A stretch of 64,000 nucleotides of DNA from Mariniphaga sp964559175 (GTDB lineage Bacteria > Bacteroidota > Bacteroidia > Bacteroidales > Prolixibacteraceae), in assembly GCA_964559175.1 (NCBI GenBank), contig CAZLGT010000002.1, forward strand, positions 92,037 to 156,036, written 5' to 3'. Below are positions 1-7,587 of this stretch, piece after piece. The notes beneath the pieces were generated by a model that saw only the letters and a program-made list of their open reading frames with translations, made no database searches and was not told the DNA's origin. The stretch's first letter is position 1; the number at the start of each line of letters is the position of its first letter. Both the position numbers and the translations under genes were made by a program.

Positions 1-1077
1 CCTAAATACGACCGGTTGAAACTCACCAAAGAGCGTATTGAAGGTATTGCTTCCGATATCCGGAATGTGGCCGGTTTGGAAAGTCCGGTGGGGAAAGTGC
101 TAAAAGAAACTGTTCGGCCAAATGGTCTTAAAATTAGTAAAGTAACCGTTCCTTTTGGGGTAATCGGTATCATTTACGAAGCCCGTCCCAACGTAACTTT
201 CGATGTTTTTTCACTTTGTTTGAAATCGGGAAATACGTGTGTACTTAAAGGTGGCAGTGATGCCATTTACTCCAATACAGCCATTGTTTCCATCATTCAG
301 GAAGTACTTAAAAACAATAATCTCGACGAAAATACAGTGGCGCTTTTGCCTGCCGGTCGGGAAGAAACCAACGAAATGCTTCGGGCGCACGGGTACATCG
401 ATTTGATTATTCCGCGCGGCAGCCAGGGACTCATCAACTTTGTACGTGAAAATGCCACCATTCCGGTAATTGAAACCGGCGCAGGCATTTGCCACACCTA
501 TTTCGACGAATTTGGCGATGCGGAAAAAGGCCGGGAAATTATTTTCAACGCCAAAACCCGCCGTCCATCGGTTTGCAATGCACTGGACTGTCTCGTTATT
601 CACCAGAGTCGGCTTGACGAACTACCGGCATTTGGCCAGCGGTTGGCTGAATCTGATGTGGTCATTTACGCTGACGGAAAAGCCTACGAAAAATTGAAAG
701 GGAATTACCCGGAAAACCTGTTGTTGCCGGCTACCGAAGAGTCGTTTGGCACCGAATTTCTTTCGCTGAAAATGGCTGTTAAAACGGTGGAATCGTTTGA
801 TGAGGCGCTGGAACAAATCAACAAAAACAGCTCGAAGCACAGCGAAGCCATTATTTCTGAAAATCAGGACCGCATTGAAACTTTTCGAAAACTGGTTGAT
901 GCGTCCTCTGTTTATTCCAATGTGTCCACGGCGTTTACCGACGGTGCACAGTTTGGGCTCGGTGCCGAAATTGGAATCAGCACTCAAAAGTTGCACGCCC
1001 GCGGCCCCATGGCATTGGAAGAACTCACCAGCTACAAATGGATTATTGAAGGCGACGGTCAGGTGAGACCGAAATAA
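1..1077 (+). CDS. proA: gamma-glutamyl phosphate reductase, 5'-truncated
   Basis: Reduces gamma-glutamyl phosphate to glutamate-5-semialdehyde with NADPH, the second step of proline synthesis, in the cytosol. The reading frame is open from base 1 (PKYDRLKLT is typical ProA sequence before the ERIEGIA block), so the true start lies upstream. The TTG at 16 is internal and not a start. Visible family blocks are YEARPNVT, the IIPRGSQGL loop, ETGAGICHTYFD, and the RRPSVCNALDC segment with the catalytic Cys of the aldehyde-dehydrogenase fold. About 358 residues remain of the usual ~415. It ends 38 bp before the accessory MntA/HepT pair and shares strand with argF', so it probably belongs to the proline/arginine gene block. 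The family assignment is very secure. Confidence 0.96.
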   Translation, partial: PKYDRLKLTKERIEGIASDIRNVAGLESPVGKVLKETVRPNGLKISKVTVPFGVIGIIYEARPNVTFDVFSLCLKSGNTCVLKGGSDAIYSNTAIVSIIQEVLKNNNLDENTVALLPAGREETNEMLRAHGYIDLIIPRGSQGLINFVRENATIPVIETGAGICHTYFDEFGDAEKGREIIFNAKTRRPSVCNALDCLVIHQSRLDELPAFGQRLAESDVVIYADGKAYEKLKGNYPENLLLPATEESFGTEFLSLKMAVKTVESFDEALEQINKNSSKHSEAIISENQDRIETFRKLVDASSVYSNVSTAFTDGAQFGLGAEIGISTQKLHARGPMALEELTSYKWIIEGDGQVRPK

Positions 1078-1091
1078 TCAGGTAGAAATTG

Positions 1092-1099
1092 TATATTTG
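1092..1099 (+). promoter_or_regulatory. Bacteroidota -7 promoter box (TATATTTG)
   Basis: TATATTTG fits the TAnnTTTG consensus of Bacteroidota housekeeping promoters. It lies 16 bp before the ATG at 1116, which argues against the upstream TTG (1089) as the start and for a separate promoter for the toxin-antitoxin pair. No clear -33 TTTG is visible. Confidence 0.5.
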
Positions 1100-1115
1100 T
1101 TTGTTAGCAAACGGA

Positions 1116-1439
1116 ATGAATATTATTGAGAAAAATATTGAAGAAATTAATGAATTGTGCTCTAAGTACAATGTTTCTGAACTTTATGTATTTGGTTCAG
1201 TTTTAACGGAACGCTTCAATGACAAAAGTGATATCGATTTGCTGGTTGATTTTGACGATATGGATGTATTCGGTTATGCCGATAACTATTTTGATTTCAA
1301 ATTCGCATTGGAAAGTGCTTTAAACAGAAAGGTTGATTTGCTTGAGAAAAAGGCAATTAAGAACCCATTTATGAAAAAATCCATTGACTCCTCAAAGAAA
1401 CTTATTTATGGACAACGAGATAAAAACCTGGCTATTTGA
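1116..1439 (+). CDS. MntA-type nucleotidyltransferase antitoxin
   Basis: A minimal nucleotidyltransferase (107 residues). In characterised MntA/HepT systems the MNT partner neutralises the HEPN toxin by adding AMP to a tyrosine next to its active site. The sequence shows the complete polymerase-beta motif GS-X10-DxD: G27-S28, then D39 and D41 in SDIDLLVDF, with a further Asp-rich stretch (DFDDMD). The ATG at 1116 is chosen because a promoter box lies just upstream; the longer TTG start would place coding sequence over that box. It overlaps the HEPN gene by 32 bp, the usual arrangement of the pair. The role as antitoxin is inferred from the family and gene order. Confidence 0.85.
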   Translation: MNIIEKNIEEINELCSKYNVSELYVFGSVLTERFNDKSDIDLLVDFDDMDVFGYADNYFDFKFALESALNRKVDLLEKKAIKNPFMKKSIDSSKKLIYGQRDKNLAI

Positions 1440-1746
1440 TATCTTTCAGGCAATTGAGGAAATTGAAGGTTATTTTGCCGAAAAACCAATGCAGTTTAAA
1501 GATTATTTGTCAGATACCAAAACCAAAAGGGCAGTAGAAAGAGACCTGGAAATTATTGGCGAAGCTGTAAACAGAATTCTAAAAAAGGATAAAAGTTTTC
1601 AGCTTGAAAACGCACAAAAGATAATTGGAACCCGCAACCGCATCATTCATGGCTACGATACAATTTCTGATGATTTAATTTGGAGTATTGTGGTAAATCA
1701 TCTACCAAAGTTGAAAAACGAAATCAAGGTTGTGATGGAACAATAG
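1408..1746 (+). CDS. HepT-type HEPN ribonuclease toxin (DUF86)
   Basis: An all-helical HEPN-domain protein of 112 residues. The catalytic RNase motif RX4HXY is intact: R76, H81 and Y83 in the segment TRNRIIHGYD. Y83 is the position that MNT antitoxins modify with AMP in studied systems. The preceding helix ERDLEIIGEAVNRI is characteristic of DUF86/HepT. ATG 1408 is chosen over the TTG at 1384, which would extend further into the antitoxin gene; the remaining 32-bp overlap implies coupled translation. The motif is intact, so an active toxin is likely. It sits between proA and argF' and looks inserted into that block. Confidence 0.86.
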   Translation: MDNEIKTWLFDIFQAIEEIEGYFAEKPMQFKDYLSDTKTKRAVERDLEIIGEAVNRILKKDKSFQLENAQKIIGTRNRIIHGYDTISDDLIWSIVVNHLPKLKNEIKVVMEQ

Positions 1747-1787
1747 CCTAAATTTTTTTTAATGAACATTTTACAATAATTATTTCC

Positions 1788-2735
1788 ATGAAACACTTCA
1801 CTTCAGTAAAAGATATTCCCGATTTAAGGAAGGCAGTTGAATCTGCCCTCGATATTAAAAAGAACCGGTTTGCATATCAGCATTTGGGTAAAAACAAAAC
1901 TATGGTGTTGATATTTTTCAACCCCAGTTTGCGTACCCGACTGAGCACCCAAAAAGCAGCCATGAACCTGGGGATGAACACCATGGTAATGAATGTAAGC
2001 GAGGACGGCTGGCAGCTTGAATCGGAACTGGGTGTTGTAATGGACGGCGACAAACCGGAACACCTGAAAGAAGCCATTCCGGTAATCGGGAAATATTGCG
2101 AAGTGATAGGTGTGCGCGCCTTTGCTAAATTTCAGAACAAAGAGGACGATTACGCCGAAAAAATTCTGAACCAGTTTATCGACTATGCAGGTGTGCCTGT
2201 TGTAAGCATGGAAGGCGCCACCCGGCATCCGTTGCAAAGTTATGCCGATTTGGTAACCATCGAAGAGTTCAAAACAAAAGAACGGCCCAAAGTGGTTCTT
2301 ACCTGGGCGCCGCACCCGAAGGCATTGCCACAGGCTGTAGCCAATTCTTTCGTGGAATGGATGCGCGAAACCGATTACGAACTGGTGGTAACCCATCCCG
2401 AGGGTTATGACCTGGCACCTGAGTTTATGGGCAATTTGAAAGTGGAATACGACCAGAAAAAGGCTTTTGAAGGTGCAGATTTCATTTATGCTAAAAACTG
2501 GGCATCCTACACCAGCTACGGACAAATTCTGTCCAAAGATTTCAACTGGACGGTGAACGAAGAAAAAATGGCTTTAACCAACAACGCCAAGTTTATGCAC
2601 TGCCTGCCGGTTCGGCGAAATGTAGTGGTAACCGACGGCGTTCTCGATGGTCCTACTTCCATTGTGGTGGAACAAGCAGCCAATCGCGAGATTACGGCAC
2701 AAGCTGTTTTGAAAATGATTTTGGAAGATGGTTAA
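1788..2735 (+). CDS. argF': N-succinylornithine carbamoyltransferase (ArgF')
   Basis: Transfers carbamoyl from carbamoyl phosphate to an N-acylated ornithine, the Bacteroidota variant of arginine synthesis. The 315 residues include the carbamoyl-phosphate loop FFNPSLRTR (about 43-51), HPLQSYAD, and the HCLPVRR motif near the C-terminus. Residue 90, in MDGDKPEHL, is proline. In the Bacteroides fragilis enzyme P90 marks succinylornithine specificity, while acetylornithine enzymes carry Glu there. I therefore call the succinyl form; this residue inference rests on published mutational work known to me, not on an assay here. The start ATG gives a family-length protein. A small antitoxin-like gene follows at once. 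Confidence 0.92.
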   Translation: MKHFTSVKDIPDLRKAVESALDIKKNRFAYQHLGKNKTMVLIFFNPSLRTRLSTQKAAMNLGMNTMVMNVSEDGWQLESELGVVMDGDKPEHLKEAIPVIGKYCEVIGVRAFAKFQNKEDDYAEKILNQFIDYAGVPVVSMEGATRHPLQSYADLVTIEEFKTKERPKVVLTWAPHPKALPQAVANSFVEWMRETDYELVVTHPEGYDLAPEFMGNLKVEYDQKKAFEGADFIYAKNWASYTSYGQILSKDFNWTVNEEKMALTNNAKFMHCLPVRRNVVVTDGVLDGPTSIVVEQAANREITAQAVLKMILEDG

Positions 2736-2742
2736 GAAGTCG

Positions 2743-2750
2743 TAATTTTG
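2743..2750 (+). promoter_or_regulatory. -7 promoter box (TAATTTTG) for small gene
   Basis: TAATTTTG fits TAnnTTTG. It begins 7 bp after the argF' stop and lies 17 bp before the ATG at 2768, so the small gene probably has its own transcript. No -33 element was recognised. Confidence 0.4.
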
Positions 2751-2767
2751 TGACAGATATTAGCGTT

Positions 2768-2983
2768 ATGAAGTCCATTACCATCGATATTTCAGATAAG
2801 GTTTACAAGACATTCCGGGATTTTTTGGAATTGTTGCCCAAAGACAGTTTTAAAATTTACGATAACGACCCGGATGAATTGACCGCTGAAGAAGAAAAGG
2901 CTTACCATTCAGTGCAGAAGAAAATTGAAAAGGGAGACTTTAGCGACTTTGAAGATTGGGATGATTTGAAAAAGAAGTTTTGA
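2768..2983 (+). CDS. small acidic antitoxin-like protein
   Basis: A 71-residue protein that I do not recognise as a named family. It starts with a short beta-like segment (MKSITIDIS), then a helix, and ends in a charged tail (LTAEEEKAYHSVQKKIEKG, then FSDFEDWDDLKKKF). That shape, a short N-terminal DNA-binding-like part plus an acidic helical tail, is common among antitoxins whose tail wraps a RelE/ParE toxin. No toxin gene lies beside it, so it would be an orphan. ATG 2768 is chosen over the GTG at 2750 because the promoter box ends at 2750. Its position between argF' and hisA makes it another accessory insertion. Function remains open. Confidence 0.6.
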   Translation: MKSITIDISDKVYKTFRDFLELLPKDSFKIYDNDPDELTAEEEKAYHSVQKKIEKGDFSDFEDWDDLKKKF

Positions 2984-3013
2984 TGTACTCCCTGGCAATT
3001 CATAAATAAAATA

Positions 3014-3754
3014 ATGAACCAAAAAATCGAAATAATTCCCGCCATAGATATTATTGGTGGAAAATGTGTACGTCTTTCTCAGGGTGATTACGACCGCAAA
3101 ACCGTTTACAACGAAAATCCGCTGGAAGTGGCCCGTATGTTTGAAGATGCCGGAATCACCAGGCTGCATTTGGTGGATTTGGACGGCGCCAAAGCCAAAC
3201 ACATTGTAAACTACAAAGTACTGGAACAGATTGCTTCCAAAACAAATTTGATTGTCGATTTTGGCGGCGGACTGAAATCGGACGAAGACCTGAAAGTTGC
3301 TTTTGAATCGGGTGCTGCAATGGTAACCGGCGGAAGTATTGCCGTTAAAGAGCCTGAAATCTTTTTAAGCTGGCTCGAAAAATTCGGCAGCGAAAAAATC
3401 ATCCTCGGCGCCGACGCCAAAGACGGAAATATTGCCGTGAGCGGCTGGCAGGAGAGTACTGAATTGCCTGTGGTCGAATTTATTGTTGAATTCCAAAAAA
3501 AAGGAATCTCCAAAGTCATTTCTACCGACATCAGTCGCGACGGTATGCTCACCGGGCCGGCGTTTGAATTGTACGCTGAAATTATGGAAACCTTACCCAA
3601 AGTAGAAATTATTGCCAGTGGCGGCATTGCTTCCATGGACGATATTTATAAACTTGCTGAAATGGGAGTGCCGGGTGTCATTACCGGTAAGGCGATTTAT
3701 GAAGAAAAAATCAGTTTAAAGGAGATGGAAAATTATAACCAAAAGTGGTTATAA
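3014..3754 (+). CDS. hisA: phosphoribosylformimino-AICAR isomerase
   Basis: Performs the Amadori rearrangement of ProFAR to PRFAR, the fourth step of histidine synthesis. It is a (beta/alpha)8 barrel of 246 residues with the two catalytic aspartates visible: D12 in IIPAIDIIGGKCVRL and D134 in ILGADAKDG. Phosphate-binding segments VDFGGGLKS and IASGGIAS are present. The stop codon lies inside the first copy of a repeated operator-like palindrome, and SatD follows, so hisA and hisF are separated by a two-gene accessory module. hisH, which usually precedes hisA, is not in the window. Confidence 0.96.
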   Translation: MNQKIEIIPAIDIIGGKCVRLSQGDYDRKTVYNENPLEVARMFEDAGITRLHLVDLDGAKAKHIVNYKVLEQIASKTNLIVDFGGGLKSDEDLKVAFESGAAMVTGGSIAVKEPEIFLSWLEKFGSEKIILGADAKDGNIAVSGWQESTELPVVEFIVEFQKKGISKVISTDISRDGMLTGPAFELYAEIMETLPKVEIIASGGIASMDDIYKLAEMGVPGVITGKAIYEEKISLKEMENYNQKWL

Positions 3755-3820
3755 TTTTAGAATATAACTATTATTGGTTATATATTTGTTTTATAACCTT
3801 TATTAGTTATATTTGCGTTG
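3734..3820 (+). repeat. three 29-bp operator-like repeats before satD
   Basis: Three direct copies of a 29-bp unit begin at 3734, 3763 and 3792. Each contains the inverted repeat TATAAC-N8-GTTATA at the same place in the unit (left halves at 3734, 3763, 3792; right halves at 3748, 3777, 3806). The first copy extends to a perfect 10-bp-arm palindrome (3731-3756) over the hisA stop. Copies two and three carry TATATTTG promoter boxes (3781-3788 and 3808-3815). The last copy ends at the probable GTG start of satD. Such exact periodicity suggests cooperative repressor binding; SatD itself has a C-terminal helix-turn-helix-like region and is the obvious candidate. Confidence 0.8.
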
Positions 3821-4527
3821 TGAAAAAGAATAAGCAAATAGCAGTTTTAACAGGAGACATTGTAAATTCCTCAGCTTTAAATGAAGCTCAAAAGAAGTTT
3901 ATCCAAAACGGGATTGAGCAATTTATGCACGAGGGAATTCTTTTGAAGCCAAGGTTTTACAGGGGAGACAGTTTTCAACTGGCAGTAAAACCAGTGGATG
4001 CTTTGTTGATCGCTTTAAAGTTCAGAATGGAAGTTCGGAGGAAAAATGAGGCTGCTGACCTTAGAACCTCTATTGGTATTGGTGAAGTTTCTTCCTGGAA
4101 TGAAGATGTTTTATTGGCTGATGGTCCTGCTTTTATTCTTTCAGGCAAAAACCTGGACAGTTTAAAAAAGAAAGACCTCAATATTATTATTGTAACAGGA
4201 AATAAAGAACTGGATAGTGAACTGGAAACCTATTGTTACATGGCTGATGTCCTGTTAAAAAATCTTTCGTCGGTTCAGGCGAATGTCATTTTTTATAAAC
4301 TGGAAGGAATGCTGTATGAACACAGCAACCAAGTTTTTAATTCTATCGATGAGATAACTACTACAACAACTACAACTTTGATGCCTCAGAAACAAATTGG
4401 AGATGTAATTGGAATTTCCCAACCTGCGGTAAGTAAAACGCTGAAAGCCGCTAACTGGAAAGTAATTGAGAAGTTTCTGGAACGCTACGAACAAATAATT
4501 GAAAAACACTATGGAAACTCTGAATAG
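3820..4527 (+). CDS. SatD family protein, putative autoregulator
   Basis: About 235 residues. The N-terminal part has the GDIVNSSAL and FYRGDSFQL motifs of the SatD family, which looks like a degenerate nucleotide-cyclase-type fold. The C-terminal part (IGDVIGISQPAVSKTLKAANW) reads as a helix-turn-helix. Between them is a run of seven threonines encoded by ACN codons. The open frame extends to 3745, but that stretch overlaps hisA and covers the operator repeats and promoter boxes, so the GTG at 3820 (VKKNKQIAVLTGD) is preferred; this start is not certain. The next gene begins inside this one (17-bp overlap). The SatD/DUF3307 pairing is common in Bacteroidota; the molecular function is unknown. 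Confidence 0.75.
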   Translation: MKKNKQIAVLTGDIVNSSALNEAQKKFIQNGIEQFMHEGILLKPRFYRGDSFQLAVKPVDALLIALKFRMEVRRKNEAADLRTSIGIGEVSSWNEDVLLADGPAFILSGKNLDSLKKKDLNIIIVTGNKELDSELETYCYMADVLLKNLSSVQANVIFYKLEGMLYEHSNQVFNSIDEITTTTTTTLMPQKQIGDVIGISQPAVSKTLKAANWKVIEKFLERYEQIIEKHYGNSE

Positions 4528-5215
4528 CGTTTTTTTACTCCTGTTGACCGGTCACCTGATCGCCGATTTCTGGCTGCAGCCTGACACATGGGTGCAGCAT
4601 AAAAGGGAAAACGGATGGAAGTCGAAAAAGCTAATTTCACATTCAGTGCTTGCTTCACTTCTTCCGGTGATTTTTACATTTCAGCTAAATTTGTGGTGGT
4701 TTTTCCCGGTGATTTTTGTGCTTCATTTTATTACCGACTTTTTTAAGTCAAAATTACCTGATACAATCCCGGCTTTTCTGGCTGACCAGCTTTTACATAT
4801 TGCCGTACTTTGGGTTTTAGCCATTTATGGAACAGAATCAACGATTTCTGAAAATGCAGCAACATTTTGGATTTATGTTGGCGGGTTCGTTTTGATCACC
4901 AATCCGACAGGAATTTTCACCGGCATGTTTTTAAATGCTGTAATACCAGATAAGAATAAAAAGAACAAACATGATATTTCAGCGTGGATTGGTATTCTGG
5001 AACGAATACTTATTCTGATTTTTATTTTAGCCGGCCAGTTTACTGCCATTGGTTTTCTTATTGCCGCGAAATCCATTTTCCGTTTTAATGATACCCGGGA
5101 AGACGGAAATATAAAAGCCGAATATTTTTTGCTGGGTACCCTGGTTTCATTCACTTTAGCTATTATTGTGGGATTGGTAATAAACTGGCTGTTGTCATCA
5201 GGAAAATTTTTTTAA
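4511..5215 (+). CDS. DUF3307 membrane protein
   Basis: A hydrophobic protein of 234 residues with about six or seven predicted membrane segments. The N-terminal motif GHLIADFWLQPDTWV is the signature of DUF3307 proteins. ATG 4511 lies inside the satD stop region, so the two genes are translationally coupled and probably form one functional unit. The role is not known; partnership with a SatD regulator suggests a membrane component whose expression is controlled by the upstream operator array. Its presence splits the his genes, since hisF follows 29 bp later. Confidence 0.8.
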   Translation: METLNSVFLLLLTGHLIADFWLQPDTWVQHKRENGWKSKKLISHSVLASLLPVIFTFQLNLWWFFPVIFVLHFITDFFKSKLPDTIPAFLADQLLHIAVLWVLAIYGTESTISENAATFWIYVGGFVLITNPTGIFTGMFLNAVIPDKNKKNKHDISAWIGILERILILIFILAGQFTAIGFLIAAKSIFRFNDTREDGNIKAEYFLLGTLVSFTLAIIVGLVINWLLSSGKFF

Positions 5216-5244
5216 ACTTTGAATTTTAAACTCAAAACTGTTGT

Positions 5245-6000
5245 ATGCTAGCAAAAAGAATCATACCGTGTCTTGACATCCGCGACGGACAAACCGTTAA
5301 GGGGATAAATTTTGTGGATATTAAAGAAGTGGGCGACCCGGTGGAGTTGGGCGCCAAATATGCTGCCGACGGAGCAGATGAACTGGTTTTCCTCGATATT
5401 ACAGCCACGCACGAAGGCCGTAAAACCTTTGTTGAACTGGTGAAACGAATCGCCGCTCACCTGAACATTCCGTTCACCGTAGGCGGCGGAATTAGCGAAT
5501 TAAGCGATGCAGATAAACTGCTAAGCGCCGGGGCCGATAAAATTTCCATAAATTCTTCGGCAGTGCGAAATCCGCAACTGATTGATGACCTGGCTAAAGG
5601 TTTCGGTAGTCAGTTTGTAGTGGTGGCCATCGATGCACGAGGCGACGAAAATAATCACTGGACAGTAACGGTAAACGGCGGGCGCATTCCAACCGAAAAA
5701 GAGTTGTTTTCGTGGGCTAAAGAAGCCGAAGACCGCGGTGCTGGTGAAATCCTGTTTACCTCAATGAACCACGACGGAACCAAAAACGGTTTCGCCAACG
5801 AACAGCTTGCCCAACTGGCCGATTCTTTGAGAATACCTGTCATTGCCTCTGGCGGGGCCGGTGCCAAAGAACATTTTGTGGATGTTTTTACCAAAGGAAA
5901 AGCTGACGCCGGGCTGGCAGCCAGTATTTTTCATTACAACGAAATTCCCATTCCCGAGCTGAAACAATATTTGCGGGAACAGGGAATTGTGGTGCGTTAA
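5245..6000 (+). CDS. hisF: imidazole glycerol phosphate synthase cyclase subunit
   Basis: Closes the imidazole ring using ammonia channelled from HisH, giving imidazole glycerol phosphate and AICAR. It is a (beta/alpha)8 barrel of 251 residues. Both catalytic aspartates are in their usual places: D11 in IIPCLDIRDG and D130 in VVVAIDARGD. Phosphate-binding GGG and ASGGAGAKEHF segments are present. The partner HisH is not in this window. hisIE follows after 37 bp. Confidence 0.97.
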   Translation: MLAKRIIPCLDIRDGQTVKGINFVDIKEVGDPVELGAKYAADGADELVFLDITATHEGRKTFVELVKRIAAHLNIPFTVGGGISELSDADKLLSAGADKISINSSAVRNPQLIDDLAKGFGSQFVVVAIDARGDENNHWTVTVNGGRIPTEKELFSWAKEAEDRGAGEILFTSMNHDGTKNGFANEQLAQLADSLRIPVIASGGAGAKEHFVDVFTKGKADAGLAASIFHYNEIPIPELKQYLREQGIVVR

Positions 6001-6012
6001 ATTGTAAATCAT

Positions 6013-6020
6013 TAAATTTG
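6013..6020 (+). promoter_or_regulatory. -7 promoter box (TAAATTTG) before hisIE
   Basis: TAAATTTG fits TAnnTTTG and lies 17 bp before the hisIE ATG, so hisIE may have a promoter of its own besides read-through from hisF. No convincing -33 box was seen. Confidence 0.4.
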
Positions 6021-6037
6021 CGGCAAAATTTATACAA

Positions 6038-6655
6038 ATGAATCCATTTTCAGGAATTGCACAAATCGACTTTAATAAGCTGAACGGACTGGTTCCGGTA
6101 GTTATTCAGGATAATTCAACACAAAAAGTTTTAATGGTGGGCTTTATGAACAAAGAAGCCCTGGAAAAAACAGAAGAATTAGGAAAAGTTACTTTTTTCA
6201 GCCGCACCAAAAACCGGTTGTGGACCAAAGGGGAAGAATCGGGAAATTTTTTGAATGTAGTTTCCGTTTTAGTGGATTGCGACAATGATACATTGCTCAT
6301 AAAAGCCAATCCGGTAGGGCCGGTTTGCCACACCGGCGCAGATACCTGTTTTTTTGAAACAAACAAGGATTCAGGAGTTGATTTTCTGAGCTACCTGCAG
6401 GATTTCATCGACAAACGCAAGCAGGAAATGCCCGAAGGTTCATATACCACTTCGCTTTTTAAAGAGGGAACTGCCAAAATTTCCCAGAAAGTAGGAGAGG
6501 AGGCAGTGGAAACAATTATCGGTGCCATGGCCAATGATGATGAAAATTTTATTTACGAAGCCGGCGATTTATTGTATCATCTTGTGGTTTTGTTGACACA
6601 CAAAGGATATCGGCTTGAAGATGTGGTTAACGAGCTGAAAAAGAGACATGCTTAA
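6038..6655 (+). CDS. hisI: bifunctional phosphoribosyl-AMP cyclohydrolase / phosphoribosyl-ATP pyrophosphatase
   Basis: Catalyses steps two and three of histidine synthesis. The N-terminal HisI domain (about residues 1-110) has FFSRTKNRLWTKGEESG and the zinc-ligand segments VDCDNDTLL and GPVCHTGADTCF. The C-terminal HisE domain (about 115-205) has EGSYTTSLF, KISQKVGEEAVETI and the acidic NDDENFIYEAGDLLYHL helix that binds magnesium. The 205-residue length is normal for the fused enzyme. This is the last biosynthetic gene of the block. Confidence 0.96.
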   Translation: MNPFSGIAQIDFNKLNGLVPVVIQDNSTQKVLMVGFMNKEALEKTEELGKVTFFSRTKNRLWTKGEESGNFLNVVSVLVDCDNDTLLIKANPVGPVCHTGADTCFFETNKDSGVDFLSYLQDFIDKRKQEMPEGSYTTSLFKEGTAKISQKVGEEAVETIIGAMANDDENFIYEAGDLLYHLVVLLTHKGYRLEDVVNELKKRHA

Positions 6656-6802
6656 CCTGGCCTTTGCTTTTTCTGAAAAAAATAGCCTTAGCTGAATAAC
6701 CGGGGAATTATCAAAAAATTGTTATGTAACATAGTTCCAAAACATAACTGTAAAACATTTCATATTTTTTATCATTTGTCAGGAATTCTCCAATTTAGTT
6801 GG

Positions 6803-6810
6803 TAGTTTTG
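6803..6810 (+). promoter_or_regulatory. -7 promoter box (TAGTTTTG)
   Basis: TAGTTTTG fits TAnnTTTG and lies 31 bp before the ATG of the following gene, which therefore probably starts a new transcript in the 186-bp gap after hisIE. Confidence 0.4.
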
Positions 6811-6841
6811 TAAGTACTGCTAATTCATAAAAAACTGTATC

Positions 6842-7525
6842 ATGGAAACCGTAACAGCATGTCAAACCAGTACCGCCACCATCCTGGCGTGTCAGAAAAT
6901 TGCCAAATCGTTCAAGGAGAATATTTACGAACTGTCCCGTATCCGAAAAGAGTGGGATCCTGAGTTTGCAACCTCGCTGAATGTTTGGATAAACGACACC
7001 ATAGAAAAGTATTATGCCGAAAGCCTTAACAGCATTGATGATAAAAGATACCGGGAATGGCACGAGGTGATGATAGCCGGATTGCAAAGCCTGAAAATTT
7101 TTCGCGCTGCGCTGAAGGTCGATTTTAAAGGGGACAAGGATTTTCTAAAAGAGGTATTTAAGAAACTGGGATATAGTGATTATTTCAGCGATGCCAAGAA
7201 TGGAGATCACCTCAGTTTATATAAATTTTTACACGCGTTTCAAGAAAACCTGGATGATAAAACCCGCCAGCGAATTTTGCAAAAAGGAGGTATTCCGGAA
7301 TCTTTGATTGAAAAAATTTTGGTTGCTGCCCGGCAGATTGAGGAGTATAAAAATTGCTTCGAACGGCTGGAGAGCGAAAATGAACTGGGGTCTTTCGGCC
7401 TGAAAGAGGTGGCTGAGATTTACGAAACCATTCAGGATATTTGCCGGATTGCAATAGCCTACTATCAGTTCGACCCTGTAAAGCGCGATGAATTTAATTT
7501 CTACAAAGTAATGGTCAATCTTTAA
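6842..7525 (+). CDS. uncharacterised helical protein
   Basis: I do not recognise this 227-residue protein. It has no signal peptide or membrane segment and appears almost entirely alpha-helical, with charged amphipathic stretches (KSFKENIYELSRIRKEWD, KNCFERLESENELG, EVAEIYETIQDICRIA). The N-terminus contains two cysteines (residues 7 and 17) in a Thr/Ala-rich lead. It is bracketed by its own promoter box and a hairpin terminator, so it looks monocistronic. Codon use resembles its neighbours, arguing that it is a real, resident gene. No function is proposed. Confidence 0.7.
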   Translation: METVTACQTSTATILACQKIAKSFKENIYELSRIRKEWDPEFATSLNVWINDTIEKYYAESLNSIDDKRYREWHEVMIAGLQSLKIFRAALKVDFKGDKDFLKEVFKKLGYSDYFSDAKNGDHLSLYKFLHAFQENLDDKTRQRILQKGGIPESLIEKILVAARQIEEYKNCFERLESENELGSFGLKEVAEIYETIQDICRIAIAYYQFDPVKRDEFNFYKVMVNL

Positions 7526-7548
7526 ACTGTCTGATAATTAACTTTTGA

Positions 7549-7582
7549 AAACGGCCTGCCGGCAATTACCGGCGGGCCGTTT
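7549..7582. terminator. hairpin terminator between convergent genes
   Basis: A 14-bp stem (7549-7562 with 7569-7582, including one T-G pair) with a six-base loop lies between the stop of the helical-protein gene and the stop of the oppositely oriented large gene. Short T-rich tracts follow on each side, so it can serve both strands. Confidence 0.75.
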
Positions 7583-7587
7583 CAGTT

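Noticed and set aside
1089..1115. Longer TTG start for the nucleotidyltransferase
   Set aside because: It would place coding sequence over the TATATTTG promoter box; the ATG at 1116 gives a normal MNT N-terminus.
4366..4388. Threonine-codon run in satD as a possible slippage or microsatellite site
   Set aside because: The codons alternate ACT/ACA without a perfect short repeat, so slippage is not strongly suggested; the frame continues normally.
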